Below, in pieces: positions 11,424 to 23,300 of a stretch of DNA of 64,000 nt (the first letter of the stretch is position 1; each line of letters starts with the position of its first letter). The translations under genes and the position numbers were made by a program. Under the pieces are notes generated by a model, which saw only the letters and a program-made list of their open reading frames with translations, was not told the DNA's origin and did not search any database. This DNA comes from Paramarasmius palmivorus (Eukaryota > Basidiomycota > Agaricomycetes > Agaricales > Marasmiaceae): the NCBI GenBank assembly GCA_037176845.1, contig JAYKXP010000138.1, forward strand, positions 1 through 64,000, in the 5' to 3' direction.

Positions 11424-14021
11424 TCACTCACAGACGCTAACATCATGTTCAAGGCATACTTTCATGTATCCGGGTACATGCTGTGAAGCATAATGAGTTC
11501 GAATCTTTTGACCTTGCCAGGGTACTCACAGCCATGTTGGCACCTTGTACAAGCCAAGACTTTATGTCAACAGCGTCCCGTTGTACATTCTGCCAGAGGC
11601 GGCTTATTGCTGAAATACCGTCGTTCCAGCCTGTGGCTAACACGTCAGTTCCCGTGGCTTTTAGCACACTGCAAGAGTCTCTGATCTCTTCGACATTTTT
11701 CTGCAGAGATTCAATCTTCCTTCGCTTTACGTTCATGTCACTGGGTATAGCTTGACAAAAGTTAGCCTGTGAAACCTGGCAATGAACAAAATAGGTTTAC
11801 CGATCATTTTAACTGTCAAAAAGAGACCGACGACCATAGAAACACCCAGGACTATCAACGCACCGACCTGAGAAATGATAACACTCATAATGATAAATAG
11901 GTTTTGTGAACTCACGAAGAAGCTGTCAGAGTAGGCAGGCAGCGGATAGGTCGCCGCATGCGCAGCGCCAAAGAACAAGATTCCACCACCGAGACAGCCG
12001 AACGCTCTCCTCACAAGACCACCCAACTGATCCCCTAGATCCTTCAATTCTTTCGTTGCCTGCTCTATCTCCTTCTCGGCTTCCTTCTCTTTGTTTTGAG
12101 CCAAGAGTATGAACTTGCCCTGGAAGTTGGCGAAGTCATCATGCAATATCTTGAAGCGGGTGTTCACAGTGTCGGCTTCTTCCTTGAATCGGTTTGCTCG
12201 CTACGAAACATCGTTGACCCTCGATGTAGGAAACATAAAAGGAAACACATACTTCGACAAACTCGTCAATAACTTCCTCTCGCTCCTCTATCGAGAGGCT
12301 TTGATCTGCACAGAGCTTCACGACAGCCATATCAAACTCTGAGAAATATATCAGGAAGGGTTCAACAGTACGAGCATACTGAACAGCCCACGCATTCCAT
12401 AAGCTGCAATCTCGGTTGCAATATCCTTGCTTGACTGGACCAAACGGTCGTACCGCTGATACTGATGAGTGCGCGGAACCACTAATAATCGTTGTAAATG
12501 TACCTCGTGTATACCCTGCAGCTCGGGGAGAAAAGGCTTTTCCTATGGTTAAGAGTTACTCCAACGAAATGATTAGAAAGGGTGTACATCAAGGGCACTC
12601 ACTGAATAGAGTAGATTTTGAAGCGATCGTGTCAAGTCCCCTTTCTGAGAAACCAAATTCCGATACTCCCGGTCGCGAAGAATAGCTTTGAGGTCCTCTA
12701 AGGCTGATTTTTCTCGATCCATGCTGAGTTCGACTTGACGAACCAGTTCCTCTTGACCAGCGTCCGCGCTTGCTCCTTTGATTGGATTTTCGTCGGTCGG
12801 AGCTGATGAGGGCTCTTCGTTGGGGGCATATAGTGCCTGAACGATTTTTCAGCGAGCGCCATAATGCCGACAATGGACCTCGCTCACCTGTCGTAACAAC
12901 GATTCGATAACGGAATCCCTTTGCTTGACCTGCGCAAGCAAGTATTCTCGTTTACTAAAAGGGGGTCAAAAGGTCAGAAAATGATGAACCAGTCGAGAAA
13001 AGAGGCGGAAAGGGAGTAAAACTTCAACGGGCTCTGAAAACGTAGGTGACGCGTTCATAAAACTAAGGAGCTGATTGAGTATCGACAACTGTCGGGGTTG
13101 GGTGCGAGCACAACACCTGTGAAGGTTATCTCTTGACAGCATTTCACCCCAGGAGTGAAGAGTTCGGAGAAAGCAAAGAAGAAGAAGAAGAAAAGGTCGA
13201 GCCGAATAATACCAAAACCGTACGCAGTGAGAAAACGACCTACTTTGGTGTGCCTCCTCGCCTTCGTCCTTCGACTATACAAACGCGATCTTGGACCTTG
13301 CACCTCTTGCATGTGTTTTCGCCTTCTGGAAAGTCACATTTCATCTACGATTCAGAGGTTTTGATCAGTCATCGAGCTTGTCGCGAAAGGAAATGAGAAG
13401 CGGGAACCTTCAATTTCTTGCAAAAGGTGCATGCTCCAGGCCTACGGCGTGTAAGAGTCAGCCAGGATCAAAAAAAGCCGCGAATTCAATGAGAATGGGT
13501 GAGGTTTGTGATTTGCCATAGTTCAGAGTAGACTCAGAGTGGGGATGACAGCGTGGGCAGTCACCGGTGGGATAGAATTGCCGATTTTGGAACCATTATC
13601 ACAGACAAGATTTCCGCGGGCAGGGTCGAAACACACTCACAGTCGCACTACTCCACCCTTGTTCTCATTCTTTCCGTTACCGGTATCATTATGACTGGGC
13701 GACGTTGTGAGGGGCACGTCAGATTGCTCTGGAGCTGGAGATTCGAGAATCAGCATGTTCCTGGAGCCGCCGCGGGTTTACAAGGTACGTACTTGTCGCC
13801 GGTGAAGATGTATGAAATAGGCTATGAACGGTATCTTCAGCGTGTCCTGTCCAAGAAGCCAGCCGAGATAAGTCGGATGCTGGGGTTATTTGACCTGCTG
13901 TTGGGGTCGACTCGTCTTGACGCTGCTGCACAGAATACGAATCAACGAACTCCCGGTATCGCTGATCGTAATCCTGAGGTTGGGCCTGGTGGAATAGGGC
14001 GGATGAAGCGTTGAAAGCCAT
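11424..14021 (-). CDS. Zn2Cys6 regulator N-terminus joined to a helical, pore-forming-protein-like C-terminus
   Basis: The gene is predicted from about ten exons. Start MAFNASSALFHQAQ at 14021 is the first good Met; an upstream exon cannot be excluded. The N-terminal part carries a Zn(II)2Cys6 cluster split by an intron (PGACTFCKKLK, then MKCDFPEGENTCKRCK), with all six Cys present, followed by the linker KREYLLAQVKQRDSVIESLL that follows the cluster in many agaricomycete regulators. The usual fungal transcription-factor middle domain is absent. After an intron at about 12889-12841 the frame instead continues into a charged, helical region (RFKEEADTVNTRFKILHDD, KEIEQATKELKDLGDQLGG), a two-part hydrophobic segment (GGGILFFGAAHA and VGALIVLGVSMVVGLFLTV), and further helix ending LWQNVQRDAVDIKSWLVQGA. 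Long helices around a hydrophobic hairpin are typical of alpha-pore-forming proteins of the ClyA/XaxA type; this fold call is inference. One intron (about 12395-12340) is needed to keep frame. The alternative is two genes, a broken regulator and a separate helical protein. Confidence 0.55.
13255..13442 (-). other. Zn2Cys6 cluster coding segment
   Basis: Cys spacing read across one intron is C-x2-C-x6-C-x8-C-x2-C-x6-C, the expected binuclear zinc cluster for DNA binding. The intron splits the cluster before MKCDF. Confidence 0.8.
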
Positions 14022-14429
14022 GTAGTTCCTAAGACAATGATGGGAGTGGGGAATACGACAAAGAAAATGCGACAGATAAGTAAAAGTAGCACATACTGAT
14101 AGCAGCGCCGTTATTCGGACCTAGAAACCGGGAAAAACATCAGAAGGAAAACATATTCAATGCGACGCCCACAGGATGTGAACGGGTGACTGACAGCAGT
14201 TATGCTTGATCAGCGGGTGTGCATGTGCATTTACGACTATTGTCTGGCTAAACGGTTCATTCCTTCTGATTTCGTTCCCCTCCCGCGTATGATATATGAT
14301 GCCTCAGTACTAGAAGCCTTTTGAGGAAAACGCGTCAAATGGATCACTTTATAAATAACCAGTAAGATCTTGTTCATTCATGTATTAAGTGGCATGCCGA
14401 CGGGAAATACATGGTCTTGAACGAACGAA

Positions 14430-15720
14430 TCAAGTTAACTTGAGCCAGACGATACCGTATTTGAGTTTGCCTTGAGAAACCAACGCCAACTTGAAGATCG
14501 CATCAGGCCTCTCCAAAGCCCTGATCATCGACGGCCTCTCATCCATCATCCACCGACTAAACTCAACGAACTCGTGCCAACCATCAACAGCCGCCTCTCT
14601 TTTATTCATGAGTATACGAACTGTGTTGCCTATAGCCCAGGCGTCTGCTTTCCACGGGTTGTACAACGGCGGCGACGGATTGTCTTTCTCTCCTTGCTCT
14701 TGAAGCGCCTTGCAATCAAATCACCTCCTCACCTCCGGCGCACACAAACTTGTACGTCCCAGTCGCACCCCTAACAGCACAGGGTGGCTTTCCATACATC
14801 ACCCAACCCGAATCGAACGCCCTCGGATCCAGAGTCGATAGCCCATCGCCAGGTTTCGGGGCTTGATATCGAGATGACATAGCTTGTGAGAATGTAGAAA
14901 TTGAACGGCTTCGAGAAGCTGGCCAGTGACGACATGGAGTCTCCTGAAAGACTGGAGCCGTCGACGATATTCGAGGCATAGCCATAGTCGGGCATTACAA
15001 CGAGGTATCGACCAGTGAAAAGCAGGTTTCGGGGTAGAAGGAGAGTAGCGATACGATGAAAAGAGGTTCAAAGGTTCTAGAGTCTTGAACGCCTAGCTTG
15101 TCGTTGTCGATGAGTTTGCACCATACACGGTTACTTGCATTACCCGGGCGCAACGCGAGCCTATGATTTAGAGCAGGAAATGAGCGATAATCTACCGCCG
15201 AATATTGGAAGACTCGCCTTAAAACCTCGTGGTATAACCTCCCCATCTTGTGGATTCAAACACAACACGACCTCTTTCGACAGAAATCTCTTATCGGCTG
15301 GTCAATTGATAGCGGCTCCTCGACGACTAGATTTAAACACGCCCCATTCGAAGGAAGAAACTGTCCTGCGCAGTAATCCGTTATGCTATTGTCCGAGCGA
15401 AGATAGATGAGGTCAGTCAACTCTTCACGAGGTGATAGCGTTCATATCACTTATAGGAGCCGGATTCCGTGGAGTGAGATAACGTAGATTCCTGGGCTTG
15501 TAAGGGCGTATGATTCCTTGTATGTCTGGGGGTATATCGACGTTGTATTGGCTTGAGTAGAAGATGTCGGAAAAGAGATCTTTGAGGTACAACCACTGGG
15601 GGATATCGACGCGTATGAGTTTTTTGTGAAAGAGGAGGATAATGACTGAGATGAAAAGTGGATATCTGTGAAGAGCGTAGAGGGGACTTACGAGTCTGTG
15701 GTTTGACCATGGTGGATGTG
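14430..15720 (-). pseudogene. Kinase-like gene, decayed copy B (inverted)
   Basis: Inverted paralogue of the kinase-like copy at 5624-6987. Shared blocks are KKLIRVDIPQWLYLKDLF, IIRPYKPRNLRYL, LNLVVEEPLSIN and RFLSKEVVLCLN. The catalytic loop LCHLDIKPRNLAMGY is open here, unlike in copy A, with HLD in place of HRD. FDSGWVMYGKPPC occupies the DFG position without a clear DFG, so even the ancestral protein may have been catalytically weak. The C-terminus (YNPWKADAWAIGNTVRILMN, then EFSRWMMDERPSMIRALERP) ends near 14433. Blocks lie in different frames between 14980 and 15250, and the acceptor before KKLIRVD reads CACAAAAAA, where copy A has a normal CAG. Probably a pseudogene, although undetected introns could rescue part of it. 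Confidence 0.55.
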
Positions 15721-15829
15721 CTGAAGGGAGCGCTCAACTTTCTCACCCGGGCCTACACAAACGAATCGTCGGGCCTCGAGACACCCTTCTTGATTCTGTT
15801 CGACATCGGCTAAACCATTGCCTACATCC

Positions 15830-17898
15830 ATGTCTCTCCTACAAGAAGCAATATCTATATCAATAGACTCTATAAACAATCTCGGAGGTGGGTATTATAA
15901 TCTCACCTCAAACTGGTCGAATGGCGTACTAATCAGTGCACCCAGTTTGCCATACTTGCCGGAACGGTGGAATTTTTACACAGAAGAACTTTCAAGAGGC
16001 CTGGTCATCTCGCGGGTTCTCCTACATTACAACTTTGAAACAAATCCAGGAATCTACGGACAAGGAGCAATGTCGGTGGTGTATGAAAGTTTTGCTTCCG
16101 GCGGTCAAGAACTTGAACAAAGAGCGGATCGTCAAGGTCACTATCACTTTCAGGTCGACGTCTGCACATGATGTAGCCACTCCGAAAGGCGTTCTAACCT
16201 TGAGACTCGGGATCAACGATATACCCCATTCTGTTTATTATGTCTATACAGACGGTGGTAAGCCTGAAATCCCTGATGAACCTGCCTTATGATTGATGAA
16301 GGTGCCTCTTTTTAGATGATCCCTCAGCCCCTCATATCATTGCCAGAAGCCGAATACTACAGCTCAATGCGCTATCAACTCGTAAACTGGCTGTTGATTG
16401 TATTCAGAAATGCATCCATACCCACCAACGTTGCCGTGCTATAACATGCTTGCACTCAAACGACCCCATTCTCCCTACTCGAGTCATCGATTGCTCAGAC
16501 CTCGAAAGGGTAAAATTACATCTCAACACAACCAACGAACGTGCGCCTTACGTAGCCCTCAGCTACGTCTGGGGCGAACCCCAACCACACTGCACAACCA
16601 CACAGAATTCAGATATCTACCTCGTCGGAATAGACTCCAACCTTTTGCCGCAAACAATATCAGACGCCATCGCATCTACACGCTCACTTGGTCTTCGCTA
16701 CCTCTGGGTAGACGCACTCTGTATCCTCCAAGATTCTCGCGAGGATAAGAATCGGGAGATTTCACGGATGCGATACATCTTCCAGAACGCATATCTTACT
16801 ATCATCGCAGCCTGCGCGCACAAGGTCAGCGATGGGTTCCTTCAGGATCGTCTCGAGCCGGTGGATGACATTCGTCATCTTCCGTTTCCAATGCCTTGTG
16901 TGGATGACACCACGAGTAGCACAAGCCAAAGCGTCATTGGTAGGATGTCGTTGTCTCCGGTATGGCTCCAGTACGATGCTTCGTCTGAGCCGGTGAACCA
17001 ACGGGCGTGGTGTCTCGAGGAACGCCTCCTCTCACCTCGTTCTCTGGTGTACGCTTCACACACACTTCAGTACCATTGTCAAACCTCTGTTGTTAATGTC
17101 GGAGGCTCTGTTTGTGGGCCGCTGATCGGACAGCGACTTCCAGATCTTTTGTTCCTCCCAGAATCCGAACTGGCCCTACCTCTATCCAAGAACGACGAGA
17201 GAACCCTTTGTTGGTCGTGGTTAGAGGTTCTAGGTGACTACACTCAACGGGAGGTCACCAAAGCTGGAGACAAGCTTGTTGCGTTTGCAGCCATAGCAGA
17301 ACAATTTCATCGCTTGTGGAGGACAGACTATATCGCAGGATTATGGCGAGAAACGCTTCTACGAGATGTACTTTGGTATAAAAACTATGAAACTCGTTAT
17401 CCGAGGCCAGAAAAGTATAGAGCTCCTTCGTGGTCATGGGCAGCGGTAGATGGACATGTTTTAGCATTTATGATGGACGAACGTTTGGATATGGAGTCTG
17501 GGGAGATTGAGACGTGTGAAATATTAAGCTGTGGAATTACGTTGGCCAACGAAGACTTTGCATTTGGAAAAGTCACCTCAGGGACATTGACTATGCGGGG
17601 AGTCAAGCGCAAGGCGATATGGAATCCTGACACGCTGATGCCCGATTTATGGTTAACAGACTCTGACACCGGAAAATTACACGTTGGGAATGCCTACCCT
17701 GACAGTACCGAAGACGTACAAAATGTGTGGGTTTTTCCAGTGCGATGGAACAGACAAGCAAAGTATGCTGCAGGCCTGATTTTGACGTGCGAGACGAATG
17801 GTCGATATCGACGAGTTGGTTATTTCCATTCTCCAGAGGATGTCACCACACTGGCTTGGATAGAACAAGAGAAAGCGGTAAATCTGGTCATTGTTTAA
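15830..17898 (+). CDS. HET-domain protein (heterokaryon incompatibility family)
   Basis: Predicted at 653 residues in three exons (15830-15887, 15937-16257, 16316-17898), with frame kept throughout and a TACTAAT branch-like site just before the first acceptor. HET-domain proteins trigger growth arrest or death after recognition of non-self in filamentous fungi. The N-terminus has a cysteine-rich segment (HPVCHTCRNGGIF, EQCRWCMKVLLPA), then VYYVYTDG. The HET core is clear: YVALSYVWGEPQPH, ISDAIASTRSLGLRYLWVDA, LCILQDSREDKNREISRM, NAYLTIIAACAHKVSDGFLQ and NQRAWCLEERLLSPRSLVYA. The C-terminal ~200 residues include YRAPSWSWAAVDG, a hallmark of the family. No fused NACHT, WD or ankyrin part is present. 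The stop lies 103 bp from the stop of the convergent reductase gene. An alternative start (MPTSMSLL) lies 12 bp upstream. Confidence 0.9.
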
Positions 17899-18001
17899 AT
17901 CATAGTGCATAGACTTGATACAGATGTATGAAAAAGTACGAAATGTTCTAGAATTTCTGGTTGGGCGTCAAATTGAAAAGGGCACGCTGTACTGTACAGG
18001 A

Positions 18002-19243
18002 TTAAGCCCCAGGGAATCTTTTCTCATGCTCTAAACAAACTTCTACCGCCGCCACAACCGATTCCTGCCAAGGAATGTACACCTCAAGTCCCAACACCTC
18101 GCTAGCAAAAGACGTGTCAAACGGAGCGTCCGTTTGGGGAGGAGGAACTGCGTCGGCAGATGGCAATCGCGTCGCTAGCTCAGGATGAGCTTTCTTCACA
18201 GCTTCAGCCGCGTCTTTCCATTTGAACGTATCGGCGTGGATGATCATACGCTTGTGACGGCCGGGTACTCGAGGCGCATCCAACGCCAGGACGTGTGCCT
18301 TTGCAACGTCGCGAACGTCCACGACGTGCCCAAAATTGACAGGAGGATAGGTGTTCGGGCCATCCGGACCACCAGTGATCAGTCCGTGTACGAAGCAGTT
18401 GGTGCCGAGCTGGTTGATGTCAGGGGAATAAGGGAAATTGGGGACGAGAGGTCCGAGTACCATGGGTGGAAGAACTGATATGCCAATCAGTGCGTATTCG
18501 AGCTAAAGCCCGCGAAAAAGAATACTCACGAACTGTAACGTCAACCTCGGGATGCTCCTGAGCAATATCCCGCAGCTTCTTGTCGGAGACCGTCTTCGCA
18601 GCCTGATATACAAAGAACGCATCCTGCTCTTGAGGTTTTATATCCTTCAGCTCTATCGCACCGAAATCCTTCTCAGTGACGACTTGAGTTCCAAAGGCAC
18701 CCTTTAGGTCGCCTGATAAGATGGTTAGCGTTCACTGCATGTGATTATTCGAATCATAACTCACTATCAAAGAGATTCGCCATCGATCCCGTAACGATGA
18801 TCTTGTTAATTCCAGAAGCAATCGCTTGGTTGACGATGTTCAAGGTTCCCTCATACGCGCCCTGCAAACAGATGATTAGCCGTTGTTCTGTCGGTCTCTA
18901 GTTACGCTCACCTTGAACGTCTCTTCGCCGGTGGCACCTTTGAAGAACGCTGGAGCAGCAGTGTGTATGACGGCCGATACGCCTTTGAGGGCTTCAGCAT
19001 GATCCTCTAACAAGCTTGGTAGCTCTACGATATCGAGTTGCGATCCTGCATCGGGGAATATAGTCTTCAGCTTGTTCGCAGAACGAACGACTGCTCGGAC
19101 TTTGATGTTCTTGGCTAGGAGCTGAGATACGATGTGGGATCCAATGAATCCGGTTGCGCCAGTCACCTTGGGATGGGGTTGAGTAAACGTAGAGCGGTGT
19201 GGGCATTGTAATGACTTACTAGTACGAAGCCTGTGGAAGACAT
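18002..19243 (-). CDS. Extended SDR reductase (NAD(P)-dependent epimerase/dehydrogenase family), copy 1
   Basis: An NAD(P)H-dependent reductase of the extended short-chain dehydrogenase family, close to dihydroflavonol/cinnamoyl-CoA/ketone reductases. Exon 1 encodes MSSTGFVL. The second exon opens with the dinucleotide-binding motif VTGATGFIGSH, then KVRAVVRSANKLKTIFPDAG and VSAVIHTAAPAF. The catalytic YxxxK is YQAAK in FFVYQAAKTVSDKKL. The substrate half includes PNTYPPVNFGHVVDVRDVAK and HKRMIIHADTFKWKDAAE. The protein ends CLEHEKRFPGA. No signal peptide, so cytosolic. It is intact as read and is one of four copies in the array; copy 4 (33782-35023) is its closest intact sister. The physiological substrate cannot be told from sequence. 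Confidence 0.88.
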
Positions 19244-19318
19244 TGTGCTGAGGATAGGATTGGTTGATTATACGTCTGTGTTGCTTGGTTGTGATCCATT
19301 TCGTCCGTGTCAGGTTCC

Positions 19319-19325
19319 CTTTATA
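19319..19325 (-). promoter_or_regulatory. TATA box of SDR copy 1
   Basis: TATAAAG on the minus strand, 76 bp upstream of the ATG at 19243. The same motif lies 82 bp upstream of SDR copy 4. Confidence 0.55.
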
Positions 19326-19329
19326 GCAC

Positions 19330-20700
19330 GAGAGACTTCTGGAATTAGTACTAGAACAGTGTACGGCGTCTCTAAGCACTGTCAGTGAATTTCAGTACAT
19401 TACAGATCAGCAGAGCTTAGCGGTGAGCGCACCTTCAATGAGTACAGATGGTTTAGGTGCATCACAACGTCGCGCTCGGCCATAACCTCGGGGAGAATAT
19501 ATAGCTGGTTTGTCACCCTCGCAAACTGCTTCCTAAGCTGTGTCGATATTTGAAGAAGAATCTGTTGATTTCTCGTGTACTTGATTACCATGGCAAACAG
19601 CAGACATCATAGTCGGATTACGAGCTGATTACAAGGCAGAAAAGAGTAGAGGCCAGCGGAAGGCCAGAGATGACCAGACTGACAGAGCATGATGATTGTT
19701 GAATCCAAGTGTCGGCGGCGTTTGCCGAAGGGCGCTCGGCCGAAAAGCGCTCTCCATTTCACATGCCCTTAATCCTGTTTCTTCCTTTCGACCTTCTTCC
19801 AACTCACGATATCCCAGACTCTGGTAGCATACCCCTCCTACGATCAAGCTGAACGTTCCCTGTGTTGCGGTTAAACTCGATCAGTCCATACTCACCGTGA
19901 GCACGGACTGTGTCGATCCGACTCGAAGACGAACGGGATGGACATGTCGATAGCCTCCGGTGTGTACTATGCCCTTACTGTAACCTGTCTATCCCTACGG
20001 TGAACGTGCTTACAACTATTGGCAGTGTTGTAATCGTTAACCCAACACGATTGATGGTGGAAGAGATCTATGTCTTGACACATGCCCCGAGTTCTGCTCC
20101 CTCTGGACCCTTGTTTGAGGAGCGAAAACGTTGGATAGGGTGTCTATGGGACTCTCCAGCTGGGAGACGACTGGAGGTGCTGCAATTGCGGCAAGTGTTG
20201 AATGGGTTAGCGTCACATACGTCCTCGACTTTCCTTCTCGCTCACGTTCTTCGTTGTGCCAAGTCCGGTGTTCGTATACGAAGGTAGCACGAAATGGTAT
20301 CACGGTTTGGTAAGTTCCTTTCTATCGACGTTTTCATTCATTCCTTTAATGACTACTTGATTCGGAAATTGGAGCTTTGAAACAGTATATCGGCAAGGAA
20401 GTCTAAGCATGGAATGAAGCGAGAAGTCAGAAGAAAAGACAAGGATGCCTCAGCTCCACCAGATCTATAATTGTGGGTGCGATGGTTTGGCTTCGGATTC
20501 AAGGGCTGAGGTGTATTTTTCTGGACTTGCAGTAAATTGCGATGTAGTTGCTCAGAAAGAGATGTTCATAGATTGCGAATTATGATTCGTATGATACATG
20601 GTGTTACACAAAACAGGGTGCTACATATCACGAAAACGTCCATCGAACCCGATATATTCATACCTGTATATTCGTACAACATTGCATCCTCGCGGTCCAA
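19330..20700. other. Spacer between SDR copy 1 and family-X copy 1
   Basis: A 125-codon open frame at 19910-20287 on the plus strand lacks motifs and paralogues and is not called. The segment 19390-19560 resembles sequence upstream of the decayed SDR copies at about 26740-26860 and 30920-31030, supporting duplication of a unit that included upstream DNA. Confidence 0.45.
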
Positions 20701-20702
20701 TC

Positions 20703-22840
20703 CTAAAACCCAACTGCATTGAATACCTGATCCAGGAATAGCACGTCGACTCGCAAGTCTGTGCCTCTTCCTTTTTTTTTACTTGATATCGGAGAAGGCT
20801 CGAAACTAACCTTGATCTTCCGCTTGATGTCTCTCTGATGCCTCCGCTTGTCCAGGCCATGGCTCGTTGACAATCTCGCACGCGGAATAACCCATGTATC
20901 GAGCGTAATCGGCAGTGGAGGGATCATAGCCTTGGACAATTTGCCAGTCACGAAGGGCTTTGCAGATGTGTGGAGGTAAGGAGCGCAATGAAGCAAGCTT
21001 AACGGAGTCATGTTGAAGAGTGGGGGAAAGGCATGATACGAGCTCTGGAATGCCCCATTCCTCTAATTCGTCTTCTGACATTTGCGACTGGCCCGTCTCA
21101 TCGAGAGACCAGAAATGAGTGGGAATGTCTCCATCGAGCCAATGCTTGAGCTCCGAAATGCACATAGGAGGGGGATAAAGGAAGAGGTAGATCAGAGGGG
21201 GCTCTTTGGCGTCGCAGAGCCGGAAAAACGCTCCGAGTCCGTCGTATTGACGCGAGGTCTGTGAGATTCTCAGCCCCGGCGGAGGTGGTTCAATGGTGAC
21301 TACTGATGGATTAATATCTGTTACATGTGAATAAGGGGAAGAGACATACAGAACCTTTCTTCATTTCCTGACAGCTTGAGAGCATTGCTCAAATGAAGGA
21401 CCTGTGATAACCAACCTCTTTCGAAATCAATCCTTTCGAAGCGGAACTCCAAGTTGAAGGTGCTTTCTTTAGCTTCAAATTTACACCAAGTCAAGGGAAA
21501 AGGGTGGCTGAAAATGTCTTTACCGGCTTCCAGCGTGAAGCTTTGCGCATGGTCAAACAAATACAGTCAAGAGGGAGAAGACTATTTTGCTCACCACGTC
21601 AATCCATTTATTAACAACGTGCCGTAACGTCCAATGCTGCTTCCACCGGCACGCGTCTCCCAAAACATCCATGGATGGTCAACCTGTGCCAATCTCGCAA
21701 CAGCCCCCCTTGTAGGAGAGTAAATCGTATCAAAACGTAGACTCCCGATGATATCCACGGGAAAGTGACAGTCGGTGTCCTTCCACATGCGTTCAAGATA
21801 AGGATATTCTGCTCTCCAGTCGAACCGATGACGATCCTCGGATGGAAGATCTCTTGCCACGTTTGGGAGTAAGTCATTGAGATGTATGGCCTCCCATTGC
21901 CGCCGTGCCCATTCCAGAACATAGTCGTCGAGTGCCTTCGATTTGAACTTGGAAAGGAAACGGAAGGATGCGTCACTCTCCAACATTTCCCTGGATGAAG
22001 GTATTTCACTGATTGTTTCCCACGCAGACATGAAATTGCGTGTCCACGCTGGACCTTCTGGACCATGACAGAGGGAGCCTACCGAGTCCATCCATAAACG
22101 AGCGGGATCACTTTGTTTATTTCTCTGCAGGAATAGTCAGCATACGAGCAACGAACATCGTTGGATCAGATTTACCGATAGATACGCAAGGTAGATGTCA
22201 CCCCAAAATGAGCTCTCGTAGATATGACCCAGAGGTACCAGTTCTGTTAGCCTACATAGGTCATTGTGATCAACGAAGGAGAATATATGTAAAATGCTGA
22301 CCATGGCGAAAGATTAACATTGGGATCTCGGAACGATTGAGACCAAAGAGCTGCAGTGAGTCTGCGGTCCTGAAAACTCTTCATGATCAGTCATGAACAC
22401 TTTTAATAAACATGTGTACGTACCTATTGCGCGAAAACTCCAGAAAATCATCCTCCCAAAAGCTACGGGCATCATCGTCCTCGTAAATGAGTGCGGTAAA
22501 CTTGCGAGTCTGACTGGATGGCTGGTCAGAGTTTAACTCGATGGTGCATATTCTTCTTTTGGTTTTACGAAGTACTTGTCCTGCAGCCCAGAGCCCTTCT
22601 CCCTGGGGTTCCCATTGTCGAACTTCTAACTCTTTAGTATGTATGTCCTTCACGATGACGATATCACCACGTTCCACGTATTCGAGCTAAAAGGTAGTAC
22701 GTGCTGGATTAGGGCAAGATCTTCCTTGACGTGACAATGTTGCACACTTCATCATATTCATCCCTTTTAGTCGCCCGAGCGATCTTGGCAATGGTATGGT
22801 TCGTTTGAGGTGTGGGTGGTGCAGGAGATGCGGTGGCCAT
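20703..22840 (-). CDS. Family-X protein, copy 1 (unknown function)
   Basis: One of four paralogues of a large unknown protein (about 550-620 residues, several short introns). The start MATASPAPPTPQTNHT is at 22840, and exon 1 ends KRDEYDE before a GTGTGC donor. Blocks in order: YVERGDIVIVKDIHTKELEV; TRKFTALIYEDDDARSFWED; LWSQSFRDPNVNLSPW; a long exon with SLCHGPEGPAWT, REMLESDASFRFLSKFKSKA, FPVDIIGSLRFDTIYSPTRG and GRYGTLLINGLTW; and a C-terminal part with QYDGLGAFFRLCDAKEPPLI, LKHWLDGDIPTHFWSLDE and GYDPSTADYARYMGY. The last block resembles hypothetical agaricomycete proteins; no catalytic motif, signal peptide or membrane segment is seen. Near the C-terminus about 10 bp are missing relative to copies 2-4, which changes the final frame, so this copy may end differently or be damaged. 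Confidence 0.65.
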
Positions 22841-23300
22841 GAGGCGATGAGAGCAAGAGCAGGGTTTACTGGCGGCAGCCGCTTAGCCCGGCACTGTCAC
22901 ACACCAGTCACTCCGAATTCGGCGTAAGTATCCACGGAGTCTTGATTCCCACCCTCAGACCGTCGACTTCATTCTGTACGCGACATACATCTATAGCCTA
23001 CAGATATTAACTCGGATACTACAATTGATTATATATGAGCAACATTCAGACTTGAACAATAGATCACTTAATGCGACGGAGCTAGTCCTAGGGAGAATTG
23101 ACGCGAAAACTTAAAAGCGATGCGCGACGGTGAATGTGCTGGACTGGGACCAGTTACACCCCGATGTAATTATCAAGAAAGAACGTGGATATTTGTACTC
23201 CAAAATGGAACCATTATATGCAATTACAACACTGGGGTACTTACAAAAGTCTATCACTCTCAAACTGGAGCTATACTCGTACAGATATACATGCCCATTC

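Noticed and set aside
12589..12873. Arginine/serine-rich minus-strand frame
   Set aside because: Frame shadow of the charged exon of the chimeric gene, which agrees with the exon phases on both sides.
19910..20287. 125-codon plus-strand frame in the spacer
   Set aside because: No recognisable motif; cysteine-containing start looks suggestive but gives no zinc-binding spacing.
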